Below are positions 24,876-32,970 of a stretch of DNA of 64,000 nucleotides, piece by piece; the stretch's first letter is position 1; each line of letters opens with the position of its first letter. The notes beneath the pieces were generated by a model, which saw only the letters and a list, made by a program, of their open reading frames with translations, was not told where the DNA came from and did not search any database. The DNA comes from Bacillus_I endophytica_A (lineage in GTDB: Bacteria > Bacillota > Bacilli > Bacillales > Bacillaceae_H): contig NZ_JALAMS010000003.1 of the NCBI RefSeq assembly GCF_026790145.1, forward strand, positions 124,001-188,000, written 5' to 3'. The position numbers and the translations under genes are program-made.

Positions 24876-25741
24876 TGATGAAAAACAGAACAAAAATTTT
24901 TGAAGTCCTTAAATGGGCTTCTTCTTTTTTAGAAGAACATAATCGAGATCAAAATGCAGGTGAACTTCTTTTAATTCACCATTTAAAAACAACGCGCTCA
25001 AAACTTTTAGCTTCTCTTCATGATGAAGTAAGCCAGGAGATCTTCTCTGCTTTTGAAGCTGATGTACGACGTCATGCTGAAGGACTTCCAATTCAATATC
25101 TTATTGGAAAAGAGAGCTTTTATGGACGAGATTTTTTAGTAAATAAGGAAGTATTAATCCCACGTCCTGAAACGGAAGAGCTTGTCTTTCATGTTTTGCA
25201 GAAGATAGAGCAAAAGTGGGGAAGCAATAAGAAGTTGAACGCTGTTGACGTTGGAACAGGCAGTGGGGCAATTGCGATTACCCTTGCACTAGAAAATTCA
25301 AATTTAGCTCTAAAAGCTATTGATATTGCTCCAGCTTCAATTGAAGTGGCAGAACAAAACGCTCGGTTGCTCGGAGCAGCTGTTGAATTTTTAGAAGGAG
25401 ATATGCTTTCTCCGTTAATAAAGATGGGGAAAAAGGCAAGTGTTATCGTCTCTAATCCTCCCTATATTCCAAGTTGTGATATTGATACACTTTCCCCTGT
25501 TGTGAAAGAACATGAGCCAATGCGTGCTCTTATTGGAGGAGAGGACGGGCTTGATTTTTATCGTCAACTAATGGAAGAGCTTCCTTATGTATTAGAAAAA
25601 GACGGAATTGTAGCGTTTGAAGTTGGAGTTGGACAAACAAAGGATGTAGGAAACATGCTGAAAGAAACTTTTCCGACAGCGGATGTAAAAGCAATTGATG
25701 ACATTAACGGCAAAGATCGAATTGTTATAGCAAGTCTTTAA
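24875..25741 (+). CDS. prmC: Release factor glutamine methyltransferase
   Basis: 288 residues. It has the SAM-binding motif AVDVGTGSGAIAI, the substrate-glutamine motif SNPPYIPS (NPPY), and RPETEELV upstream, all typical of PrmC/HemK. It N5-methylates the glutamine of the GGQ motif in RF1 and RF2. The start ATG overlaps the prfA stop (TAATG), with GGAAGAG eight bases upstream; a second ATG follows directly at 24878. The overlap means translational coupling of enzyme and substrate. Confidence 0.95.
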   Translation: MMKNRTKIFEVLKWASSFLEEHNRDQNAGELLLIHHLKTTRSKLLASLHDEVSQEIFSAFEADVRRHAEGLPIQYLIGKESFYGRDFLVNKEVLIPRPETEELVFHVLQKIEQKWGSNKKLNAVDVGTGSGAIAITLALENSNLALKAIDIAPASIEVAEQNARLLGAAVEFLEGDMLSPLIKMGKKASVIVSNPPYIPSCDIDTLSPVVKEHEPMRALIGGEDGLDFYRQLMEELPYVLEKDGIVAFEVGVGQTKDVGNMLKETFPTADVKAIDDINGKDRIVIASL

Positions 25742-25744
25742 GTC

Positions 25745-25775
25745 AAGTTCCTCTTTTAGGAGAGGAACTTCTTGT
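25745..25775 (+). terminator. Hairpin after prmC
   Basis: AAGTTCCTC (25745-25753) pairs with GAGGAACTT (25762-25770) across eight bases. The T run is poor (CTTGTCT), so termination is probably inefficient. Confidence 0.45.
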
Positions 25776-25809
25776 CTGAAAAAATAAAAGAATAATAGTT
25801 TTTCAAGGT

Positions 25810-25838
25810 TTAAGAAAACAAATTTTGCCCATACTGTT
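25810..25838 (+). promoter_or_regulatory. Candidate sigma-F promoter of spoIIR
   Basis: GTTTA (25810-25814) fits the sigma-F -35 GYWTA, and GCCCATACTG (25829-25838) fits the -10 GGNNANAWTR at all but one or two positions. The spacer is 14 bases, slightly short. spoIIR is a known forespore sigma-F gene. Confidence 0.45.
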
Positions 25839-25861
25839 CTAGTGAGAGGGCGGTGTGGGAA

Positions 25862-26566
25862 ATGAAGAAACAAGCAATTATTTTTTTATTACTTTTATTT
25901 GTAGGAGCATATCTCCAAGTTACAGGAAATGGAACAGCACAGGCCACTGAACGAACGGTTATTCCAAATGACGCTATAAGGCTTCGGATTTTAGCTAATA
26001 GCGATAGTGATAAAGATCAAAAAGTAAAACGTATGGTTCGTGATGAAGTGAACAAGGAAATTAATAAGTGGGTAGAAGAGCTAACGTCTTTTGAAGAAGC
26101 TAGTAAAGTAATTCAAAGTAATCTTCCAGAGATTAAGGAAATTGCTAATAGAGTTCTTAAAGAACAAGGGTTTTCATATGAAGCAAACGTTAAATTCGGT
26201 AAAGTATCATTTCCAACGAAGCTTTATGGGAATTTATTATATCCTGCTGGGGAATATGAAGCAGTATTGATTACGCTTGGAGAAGGTGAAGGCGCAAATT
26301 GGTGGTGTGTATTATTTCCACCGATGTGTTTCCTTGATTTCTCAAACGGTCAAGCTGTTCCAGAACAAGAAGGTGTAAAAGCTTCTGAATCAACTTCAAA
26401 GCCGGTGAAAGAAGAAGTGGCACAACCAGAACCATCAGTAAAGGCAGAGGAAGAAGAAACAAAAAATCCTAAACCAAAAAAGAAAGAAAGCAAGATAGAA
26501 GAGAAAGAGCAAAAACCAGAAGTGAAGTTCTTTGTTGTAGAATGGTTTGAAAAAGTGGTCTCTTAG
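25862..26566 (+). CDS. spoIIR: Stage II sporulation protein R
   Basis: 234 residues. A signal peptide (MKKQAIIFLLLLFVGAYLQV) precedes a conserved secreted domain with IPNDAIRLRILANSDSDKDQ, FPTKLYGNLLYPAGEYEAVLI and WWCVLFPPMCFLD. After that comes a low-complexity Glu/Lys/Pro-rich stretch and a terminal VKFFVVEWFEK. SpoIIR is made in the forespore, secreted into the intermembrane space, and triggers SpoIIGA cleavage of pro-sigma-E in the mother cell. The frame begins at GTG 25853, but GGGCGGTG favours ATG 25862. The charged linker near residues 165-220 is the most variable part. Confidence 0.93.
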   Translation: MKKQAIIFLLLLFVGAYLQVTGNGTAQATERTVIPNDAIRLRILANSDSDKDQKVKRMVRDEVNKEINKWVEELTSFEEASKVIQSNLPEIKEIANRVLKEQGFSYEANVKFGKVSFPTKLYGNLLYPAGEYEAVLITLGEGEGANWWCVLFPPMCFLDFSNGQAVPEQEGVKASESTSKPVKEEVAQPEPSVKAEEEETKNPKPKKKESKIEEKEQKPEVKFFVVEWFEKVVS

Positions 26567-26630
26567 TTCTATTTCTCTTTCCACCTCATAGAGTAGGTAG
26601 TAGATATCAAAGACTAGGGGGGGAAGAGAG

Positions 26631-27077
26631 ATGCATTTACGCTATGCTGAGAAGAGTGATGAAAGAAATATACTTGCCTTTATTGAGAAAGCTGGAGTTG
26701 ATTCAGAAGGGATTAAGGAGCAAATACAACATTTTGTTTTAATGGAAGACAAGCAAGGAAATCTACAAGGAACGCTAGGTATTTATAAACTAGGTGATAA
26801 AGGGCTTCTACGTTCTCTTGTTATGAGTGAGAAAGTAAGTCAGGAAGAAATCTTAGCGCTCTTTCACGAAGCTTTTCGACTTGCATGGCAAAAAGAGTTG
26901 AAAGATTTGTACTTAGTGACGAATAAAAGCAGTGCTTTGCCGTTTTTCCATCTGCTTGGTTTTCAGGAAGTTGATCCAGTAAGTTCACCGTCTGCTTTTC
27001 AACGATTTTATCAAGAAGCTGTTGAGGAAAATGAAGAAATTCATTTTATGCATTATAATGTAAAGAAAGAAGCGTAG
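26631..27077 (+). CDS. GNAT family N-acetyltransferase (YwlB-like)
   Basis: 148 residues with the GNAT outline: LRYAEKSDERNILAFIEKAG at the start, GTLGIYKLGDKGLLRSLVM as beta4-beta5, a helix with LFHEAFRLAWQKELKDLYLVT, and the late motif LPFFHLLGFQEV. The acetyl-CoA pyrophosphate loop is poorly conserved, and the substrate is unknown. The start is well supported by AGGGGGGAAGAGAG. Its place between spoIIR and tsaC matches ywlB of B. subtilis, annotated as a probable acetyltransferase. A DnaA-box cluster begins just after its stop. Confidence 0.75.
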   Translation: MHLRYAEKSDERNILAFIEKAGVDSEGIKEQIQHFVLMEDKQGNLQGTLGIYKLGDKGLLRSLVMSEKVSQEEILALFHEAFRLAWQKELKDLYLVTNKSSALPFFHLLGFQEVDPVSSPSAFQRFYQEAVEENEEIHFMHYNVKKEA

Positions 27078-27083
27078 AAAAGC

Positions 27084-27310
27084 TGTTGATAACTTTTATG
27101 AAAAATACTATCCACAGAGTTATTAACACCCCAGCGCCTTTTATCCACAAAATGTGGACGAAGGGCGCTTATTGGTGCTATTTTCAGTAAAAAAGTGAGT
27201 AGAACCCCTATTTTAATGGGGATAAATAAAAAGATAATAGGAGGTAAGAAGATGAAAACAAACATGTGGATTGTGGATAATTCAGAAAATAATGTAAATA
27301 GTTATCCACA
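27084..27310. promoter_or_regulatory. DnaA-box cluster upstream of and within the start of tsaC
   Basis: Three exact DnaA boxes (TTATNCACA) are seen: TTATCCACA at 27141-27149, its complement TGTGGATAA at 27272-27280, and TTATCCACA at 27302-27310. One-mismatch copies lie at 27084-27092 (complement), 27108-27116 (CTATCCACA) and 27120-27128 (TTATTAACA), and two-mismatch copies at 27153-27161 and 27265-27273. The ywlC (tsaC) region is among the known non-oriC DnaA-binding clusters of B. subtilis. Confidence 0.85.
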
Positions 27311-28295
27311 ACTCGAAGAAGCTGCTTCTTTATTAAAAAAAGGGGAAGTTGTGGCTTTTCCAACAGAGACAGTTTACGGTCTTGGAGCAGATGCAACAAA
27401 TGATAAAGCAGTGAAGAAGATTTTTGAAGCCAAAGGTCGACCAAGCGACAATCCTCTTATTGTACATATTGGGAATGCTAATCAGCTTGATGGACTTGTT
27501 GAGGAAGTACCCTTAAAAGCTAAAAAGCTAATAGAAGCCTACTGGCCTGGCCCGCTTACGCTTATCTTAAAAAGTAAAACAGGCATCTCTCAAGGAGTGA
27601 CAGCAGGTCTATCAACGGTTGGCATTCGTATGCCTTCACATCCTGTAGCTCTTGCTCTTCTCCAAAAAGTAAACCTTCCTATTGCAGCTCCAAGTGCGAA
27701 TCTATCTGGCCGACCTAGCCCAACTACTGCACAGCACGTTTACGAGGATTTACAAGGAAGAATTGTGGGGATTGTTGATGGTGGCCAAACAGGAGTAGGT
27801 CTTGAATCAACAGTATTGGACTGTACATGTGAACCGCCCCTTATTTTGCGACCAGGTGGTATTACAAAGCGACAGTTAGAAGAAGTTATCGGAGAAGTTA
27901 AAGTTGACCAAGCATTATTAAAGGAAGAGGAGAAACCAAAATCTCCTGGTATGAAATATACGCATTATGCACCAAATGCTCCTCTTTTCATTGTATCTGG
28001 AACACGAGAGTTTATGCGAGAGACTATTATGAAAGCACAAAAAGGCGGAAAGAAAGTAGGTGTCCTTTCTACAGAAGAAAATCATTCTTTCTATCCAGGA
28101 GATAAAGTCATTGTATGTGGACATCGAGAAGATCAAGCTTCAATTGCTGCCTCTTTATACGATTCATTGCGAGCTTTCAATCAAGAAGATCTCGATATTA
28201 TCTATAGTGAAAGCTTTGAAAAAGAAGGATTAGGAGAGGCGATTATGAATCGTCTTGTTAAAGCTGCAGGACATAAAATCATTTCAGAAGAATAG
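27252..28295 (+). CDS. tsaC: Threonylcarbamoyl-AMP synthase (Sua5/YwlC type)
   Basis: 347 residues. The N-terminal YrdC domain carries VVAFPTETVYGLGADA, KGRPSDNPLIVHI, TVGIRMPSHPVA, APSANLSGRPSPT and STVLDC. A C-terminal Sua5 domain follows (SPGMKYTHYAPNAPL onward), so this is the long two-domain form. It makes threonylcarbamoyl-AMP from threonine, bicarbonate and ATP for the t6A modification of tRNAs reading ANN codons. The frame is open from 27195, but TAGGAGG at 27238-27244 fixes ATG 27252. Two exact DnaA boxes fall inside the first 60 bases of the coding sequence, so the codons here are constrained twice. Confidence 0.94.
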   Translation: MKTNMWIVDNSENNVNSYPQLEEAASLLKKGEVVAFPTETVYGLGADATNDKAVKKIFEAKGRPSDNPLIVHIGNANQLDGLVEEVPLKAKKLIEAYWPGPLTLILKSKTGISQGVTAGLSTVGIRMPSHPVALALLQKVNLPIAAPSANLSGRPSPTTAQHVYEDLQGRIVGIVDGGQTGVGLESTVLDCTCEPPLILRPGGITKRQLEEVIGEVKVDQALLKEEEKPKSPGMKYTHYAPNAPLFIVSGTREFMRETIMKAQKGGKKVGVLSTEENHSFYPGDKVIVCGHREDQASIAASLYDSLRAFNQEDLDIIYSESFEKEGLGEAIMNRLVKAAGHKIISEE

Positions 28296-28363
28296 AACCA
28301 TTCTAAACCCCTTTGGACGTGCATATGGTGAATTAGGATATGTACATCTGAGGGGGAGAAAAA

Positions 28364-28924
28364 ATGACCTTGCCTGATTTTGCGAGTGAGTTTCTTACAT
28401 TATTTGTGATGGCGTTTGCACTAGGAATGGATGCTTTTTCAATCGGCCTTGGAATGGGTCTTATTCAATTGAGGATGAAACAGATTTTTTACATTGGACT
28501 AACTATTGGCGTTTTCCATTTCATTATGCCTTTGTTAGGAATTGGAATGGGACGTTTGCTTTCAGAGAAATTTGGGATGTTTGCAACATATGTTGGAGGA
28601 GCTCTTCTTCTTTTCCTTGGCATTCAAATGGTTTATTCGTCTTTCAAAAAAGGGGAAGATATATTAATAAAACCTGTTGGATTTGGTCTTATTGTTTTTG
28701 CTTTAAGCGTTAGTTTAGACAGTTTTTCAGTCGGACTTAGCCTAGGGATTTTTGGAGCAAAAACCTTGCTTACTGTTATTGTGTTTGGAGCTGTCAGCAT
28801 GGTATTAACGTGGATAAGCCTTTTACTTGGACGTCGTGTTCAAGGATTGTTAGGGTCTTATAGTGAGGTGCTTGGGGGAAGTATCCTTCTTGCGTTTGGT
28901 ATAAAATTGCTCTGGCCATTTTAA
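28364..28924 (+). CDS. mntP: Manganese efflux pump MntP (YwlD type)
   Basis: 186 residues, six predicted membrane helices arranged as two repeats. The hallmark acidic motifs appear in each half: ALGMDAFSIGLGMG and SLDSFSVGLSLG. MntP proteins export Mn2+. The ATG follows GAGGGGGAG. No yybP-ykoY manganese riboswitch is present: only about 70 bases separate it from tsaC, so it is likely co-transcribed. The family assignment is secure; the ion specificity is by family. Confidence 0.88.
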   Translation: MTLPDFASEFLTLFVMAFALGMDAFSIGLGMGLIQLRMKQIFYIGLTIGVFHFIMPLLGIGMGRLLSEKFGMFATYVGGALLLFLGIQMVYSSFKKGEDILIKPVGFGLIVFALSVSLDSFSVGLSLGIFGAKTLLTVIVFGAVSMVLTWISLLLGRRVQGLLGSYSEVLGGSILLAFGIKLLWPF

Positions 28925-28950
28925 ATTTTTATAATAGAAAGAAGATGAAC

Positions 28951-28981
28951 AAAAGCTCAGAGATTTGAGCTTTTTATTTTT
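28951..28981 (+). terminator. Terminator after mntP
   Basis: AAAAGCTC pairs with GAGCTTTT across AGAGATTT, followed by TTATTTTTT. It lies between mntP and ywlE and may be only partly effective. Confidence 0.7.
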
Positions 28982-29000
28982 TAGAGAGAAGGTTGATTAC

Positions 29001-29435
29001 ATGAAGAGAGTTTTATTCGTTTGTACAGGTAACACGTGCCGTAGTCCAATGGCTTCTGCATTGCTGAAGGAAAAAAAGGATTTTGAAGTCCAGTCAGCTG
29101 GAATATTTGCAGGGAAAGGAATGCCAATTTCCGCTGCAGCCTCTCAGGCTTTATTAGAAAAAGGAATAGAGCATAATCACCGCTCGCAGCCCTTTACATC
29201 AGAGCTTGCAGAATGGGCTGATTATATTTTTACGATGACAAATCAGCATAAACAATTAATTGTTAGTCAGCACCCCTCTGCTGCTAAGAAAACATTCACA
29301 TTGCATGAATTTTCTACTTCATCAGTTGGAGATGTACAAGATCCATATGGGGGAGATCTCTCTATCTACCGAGAAACACTCGGTGAATTAGACGAACTTA
29401 TTCGTCAACTTATCCTTAAATTAGCCGATAAATAG
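29001..29435 (+). CDS. ywlE: Protein-arginine phosphatase YwlE
   Basis: 144 residues, low-molecular-weight phosphatase fold. The active-site loop VCTGNTCRSP holds Cys8 and Arg14, with Thr12, the residue that in YwlE selects phosphoarginine over phosphotyrosine. The general acid Asp is in VQDPYGGD. It removes phosphate from arginines added by the McsB kinase during heat shock and sporulation-related regulation. The frame opens at 28965, inside the preceding terminator; ATG 29001 after AGAAGG is the true start. Confidence 0.93.
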   Translation: MKRVLFVCTGNTCRSPMASALLKEKKDFEVQSAGIFAGKGMPISAAASQALLEKGIEHNHRSQPFTSELAEWADYIFTMTNQHKQLIVSQHPSAAKKTFTLHEFSTSSVGDVQDPYGGDLSIYRETLGELDELIRQLILKLADK

Positions 29436-29512
29436 GACAGAAGTCCATTATCTCTAAATGTTGCATGGAAGGCATTGTAGAGAATAATTTATTGGATAAG
29501 TGAGGGGTCTTT

Positions 29513-30796
29513 ATGTCGAAGCAATATAAATTTAATTTAAGATTTAAGCTTGTATTTTTCACTTTTATTTTAGCAATCATCACCTATTCTACAAGTGCTT
29601 TTTTTCTATATTTTGTCTACCCCCATGCAGGAGAATTGATGAGTCAGACAGTCTTTACAGCTCTTGTTCTCACGCTTGGGGTATTTTGGACAGGGTTGTT
29701 AATGTTTTTAGCAACAGGTTTCATTATCCGTCCTTTGCAAAAGTTAGAGATTGTAGTAAATAAAGCAGCTGAAGGTAATCTCAGTGATGAAGTAAATCTA
29801 AAACTTTCAAATGATGAAATCTATGGTATTGGACAAGCTTTTAATAGAATGTTGCAAAATATGCGTGACATAATTATGACCATTGAAGAGAACACAAATA
29901 AAGCAAATGAGTGCGTGCTTCAAATCTCTAATTTAGCAGATGATGCCTTTAGACATTCTTCGCATATTTCCCAAACAATTGATGAAATATCAGCGGGCGC
30001 TGAGAACTCTGCAGCTGCTATTGAAGACACAGCAGAATCTATTGAGCATGTACTTGTTCTAGCAGGAGATGTGCGGGAAAAAGCACTGCACTCAAAACGT
30101 CTTTCTGAAACAATGGTTGGATCTCTAGATGGAACAAGTGAAGCAACAGTTGGGCTTATAAAAGGGCTAGAACGATTGGTTGAGCAGAATGGTCAATCTT
30201 TGCAAGCTGTTGGACAACTTGAGAAACACGCTAAACAAGTAGAAGATATTATCTCACTTGTAGGGGATATTTCGAGGCAGACAAATTTGCTTGCATTAAA
30301 TGCCTCGATTGAAGCAGCACGGGCAGGAGAGCATGGAGAAGGATTTGCTGTTGTAGCAGAAGAAGTGCGTAAATTGGCTGATGAAAGTGCACAAGCTGTA
30401 AAAAGTATTACAAAGCTTATTCAAAATATCCAAAATGGAATTAGTGAAGTTGTAAATCAAATTCATCACCAAGTCGAAATCGGAAAGCAAGAAGTGTTAA
30501 AAGGGGATAAAACACAAAAAGTATTAAAAGATATGAAAGAATCTGTTTATGAGGTTTCTTCCTCTGTTGAAACTATCGTCTCTTTCTCGCAACAGCAAGT
30601 ACAAAACATAGGCCAAACATCAAGTCAATCTCAGGAAGTAGCAGCAATCGCTGAAGAAACATCAGTAGGTGCAGAAGAAGTAAATGCCGTAATTAAGGAA
30701 CAGTTTCATTTAATGAAAGAAGTTAGTAATGTTGCGAAATATTTAGCAGAACAAGCTGAGCAATTGAAATCCACAATTCAACGTTTTAAGTTATAA
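29513..30796 (+). CDS. Methyl-accepting chemotaxis protein without an extracellular sensor domain
   Basis: 427 residues. Two membrane helices (about 12-34 and 46-70) are joined by only about a dozen residues, so there is no extracytoplasmic ligand domain. A HAMP linker follows (IIRPLQKLEIVVNKAAEGNLSD), then a cytoplasmic coiled-coil signalling domain with the hairpin tip DISRQTNLLALNASIEAARAGEHG and GFAVVAEEVRKLADES, where CheA and CheW dock. It probably senses a membrane or cytoplasmic cue. The stop codon overlaps an ATG and the ywlG start is close by. In B. subtilis this slot, between ywlE and ywlG, holds rpiB; here no rpiB is present. Confidence 0.92.
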   Translation: MSKQYKFNLRFKLVFFTFILAIITYSTSAFFLYFVYPHAGELMSQTVFTALVLTLGVFWTGLLMFLATGFIIRPLQKLEIVVNKAAEGNLSDEVNLKLSNDEIYGIGQAFNRMLQNMRDIIMTIEENTNKANECVLQISNLADDAFRHSSHISQTIDEISAGAENSAAAIEDTAESIEHVLVLAGDVREKALHSKRLSETMVGSLDGTSEATVGLIKGLERLVEQNGQSLQAVGQLEKHAKQVEDIISLVGDISRQTNLLALNASIEAARAGEHGEGFAVVAEEVRKLADESAQAVKSITKLIQNIQNGISEVVNQIHHQVEIGKQEVLKGDKTQKVLKDMKESVYEVSSSVETIVSFSQQQVQNIGQTSSQSQEVAAIAEETSVGAEEVNAVIKEQFHLMKEVSNVAKYLAEQAEQLKSTIQRFKL

Positions 30797-30837
30797 TGAA
30801 GGAAAGTTCGAATATTAACCGTAAAGAGGTGTTTACT

Positions 30838-31383
30838 TTGAGTAATAACTTCAGCAGTCTAGCGAGTGATTTTCAAGCAATGTTGACTGATTTTTCAGAA
30901 CAAGTTTCTTTGAGTGATAAAACATTAGTCATTGGTTGCAGTACAAGTGAAGTGAGCGGGGAGAGAATTGGGACAGCAGGCAAGAGTCCTGTAGCAGAGA
31001 CGATTTTTTCTTCTTTGGACAAACTTAGTAAAGAAAAAGGAGTCAAATTAGCTTTTCAATGTTGTGAACATTTAAATCGAGCTATTGTTGTTGAAAGGGA
31101 GACAGCAAAAGAGCATGGATTAGATCCTGTAAGTGTTATTCCAGTAGCAAAAGCTGGCGGGTCAATGGCAACGTATGCTTACAAACATATGAAAGACCCT
31201 GTTGTAGTGGAAGAAATAAAAGCTGAAGCTGGAATTGACATTGGTGACACATTTATTGGAATGCATTTAAAAGCTGTTGCTGTTCCTGTTCGGTGTCAAA
31301 GCAATAAACTTGGAGAAGCACATGTTACTTTTGCTACAACAAGACCTAAGTTCATTGGTGGGGCCAGAGCAACATATGCTTAA
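30838..31383 (+). CDS. ywlG: YwlG family protein (UPF0340/DUF436)
   Basis: 181 residues of unknown function. Conserved features are LVIGCSTSEVSGERIGTAGK near the N-terminus, a Cys-containing FQCCEHLNRAIVVE, VIPVAKAGGSMATYAYK and DIGDTFIGMHLKAVAVPVR. The frame is open back to an ATG at 30796 overlapping the chemoreceptor stop, but AAAGAGGTG at 30822-30830 points to TTG 30838, which also gives the length typical of the family. The position before glyA is conserved in Bacillus. Confidence 0.85.
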   Translation: MSNNFSSLASDFQAMLTDFSEQVSLSDKTLVIGCSTSEVSGERIGTAGKSPVAETIFSSLDKLSKEKGVKLAFQCCEHLNRAIVVERETAKEHGLDPVSVIPVAKAGGSMATYAYKHMKDPVVVEEIKAEAGIDIGDTFIGMHLKAVAVPVRCQSNKLGEAHVTFATTRPKFIGGARATYA

Positions 31384-31426
31384 AAATTAAGCTTATTAAC
31401 ATATATTTTCATGTTGAAAATTGGTT

Positions 31427-31456
31427 AATGTTCGTGTTTAAATGGATATGAACATT
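31427..31456. promoter_or_regulatory. Paired PurR boxes upstream of glyA
   Basis: AATGTTCG (31427-31434) and TGAACATT (31449-31456) are inverted copies of the PurBox core (CGAAC with A/T flanks) about 15 bases apart, the arrangement PurR dimers bind. The second core has T for C. glyA is a PurR regulon member in B. subtilis. Confidence 0.6.
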
Positions 31457-31516
31457 GTTATTTGTCCTTTTTCTATTTATTTTTATATAAAACATGAACT
31501 TTTATAAAAAATAGCC

Positions 31517-31544
31517 TTTCATAGTTAAGGAAATGTGCTACAAT
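31517..31544 (+). promoter_or_regulatory. glyA promoter with extended -10
   Basis: TTTCAT (31517-31522), 16 bases, TGCTACAAT (TACAAT at 31539-31544). The weak -35 is offset by the TGN element. Confidence 0.6.
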
Positions 31545-31601
31545 AGGGAAAGACTTAGGACTAAATAACAAAAAGTACCGTAAAAGAAGGGGAGGACCAC
31601 C

Positions 31602-32843
31602 ATGGAAAAACTTTCAAAACAAGATCCAAAAATCTATAATGCCATTCAAGATGAGCTATCAAGACAAAGATCTAAAATCGAGCTAATTGCTTCAGAAAAC
31701 TTTGTAAGTGAAGCTGTTATGGAAGCACAAGGTTCAGTATTAACAAATAAATATGCAGAAGGTTATCCTGGCCGTCGTTATTATGGCGGATGTGAGCATG
31801 TTGATGTTGTTGAGGATATCGCACGTGATCGTGTAAAAGAACTTTTTGGGGCAGAACATGCTAATGTTCAACCTCACTCAGGTGCACAAGCTAACATGGG
31901 TGTTTATTTCACAATTCTAGAACAAGGTGATACGGTTCTTGGTATGAATTTATCACACGGTGGACATTTAACACACGGAAGTCCTGTTAACTTCAGCGGT
32001 GTTCAATATAACTTTGTAGAGTACGGTGTAGACGAAAAAACACATCTTATTGACTATAATGATGTAAGACAAAAAGCAGTAGAACATAAACCAAAATTAA
32101 TTGTTGCAGGTGCAAGTGCATATCCACGTGAAATTGATTTTGCTCGTTTCCGTGAAATTGCTGATGAAGTTGGCGCATATTTAATGGTTGATATGGCTCA
32201 CATTGCTGGACTTGTTGCAGCTGGTCTTCATCCAAACCCAGTTCCATATGCAGATTTTGTAACGTCAACAACTCATAAAACATTACGTGGACCTCGTGGT
32301 GGTTTAATTCTATGTAAAGAAGAGTTTGCGAAGAAGATTGACAAAGCGATCTTCCCAGGTCTTCAAGGTGGTCCACTTATGCACGTTATTTCAGCGAAAG
32401 CAGTAGCATTTGGAGAAGCATTAGAGGAAGATTTCAAAACATATGCTCAACAAATCATTAATAATGCAAAAGCATTCGCAAGTGCTCTAAAAGAAGAAGG
32501 ATTCTCTATTGTTTCAGATGGAACGGACAACCATTTAATTCTAATCAACGTAAAAGAGATGGGATTAACAGGTAAAGTAGCTGAAGAAGCTCTTGATTCC
32601 GTAGGAATTACAACAAATAAAAATGCTATCCCTTATGATACAGAAAGCCCATTTGTAACAAGTGGTATTCGTATTGGTACTGCAGCAGTTACAAGCCGTG
32701 GCTTTGGGGAAGAAGATATGAAAGAAATTGCTTCAATTATGAGTCTAACATTGAAAAATGTAGAAGATGAAAGCAAACTTGCAGAAGCAAAAGAACGTGT
32801 TGAAGCTTTAACAAGCAAATTTAAGCTTTACCCAACATACTAA
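31602..32843 (+). CDS. glyA: Serine hydroxymethyltransferase
   Basis: 413 residues, PLP-dependent fold type I. The cofactor lysine is Lys226 in TSTTHKTLRGPRGG; other motifs are IELIASENFVS, YAEGYPGRRYYGGCEHVD and AHIAGLVAAG. It converts serine and tetrahydrofolate to glycine and methylene-tetrahydrofolate, supplying one-carbon units for purine and thymidylate synthesis, which fits the PurR boxes upstream. The ATG lies after GGGGAGGACCACC. The codon use is strongly biased, as in other highly expressed genes here. A strong terminator follows. Confidence 0.97.
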   Translation: MEKLSKQDPKIYNAIQDELSRQRSKIELIASENFVSEAVMEAQGSVLTNKYAEGYPGRRYYGGCEHVDVVEDIARDRVKELFGAEHANVQPHSGAQANMGVYFTILEQGDTVLGMNLSHGGHLTHGSPVNFSGVQYNFVEYGVDEKTHLIDYNDVRQKAVEHKPKLIVAGASAYPREIDFARFREIADEVGAYLMVDMAHIAGLVAAGLHPNPVPYADFVTSTTHKTLRGPRGGLILCKEEFAKKIDKAIFPGLQGGPLMHVISAKAVAFGEALEEDFKTYAQQIINNAKAFASALKEEGFSIVSDGTDNHLILINVKEMGLTGKVAEEALDSVGITTNKNAIPYDTESPFVTSGIRIGTAAVTSRGFGEEDMKEIASIMSLTLKNVEDESKLAEAKERVEALTSKFKLYPTY

Positions 32844-32848
32844 AAATC

Positions 32849-32890
32849 AAAAAGGCACGTCTTGAGGACAGCTCAAGGCGTGCCTTTTTA
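32849..32890 (+). terminator. glyA terminator
   Basis: AAAAAGGCACG-CTTGAG pairs with CTCAAG-CGTGCCTTTTT, a long stem with one interruption and a T run. Confidence 0.92.
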
Positions 32891-32970
32891 TCGTCTTAAA
32901 AAAACTTCATTCTAGAAGAAGGACTTGAACTCACTTTTTTTTTTCTGTAAAATAAACGCAATGTGTTTAT

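Noticed and set aside
27084..27310. Chromosome origin (oriC)
   Set aside because: DnaA boxes are present, but dnaA, dnaN, rpmH and an AT-rich unwinding region are missing, and the neighbourhood is that of the B. subtilis ywlC locus.
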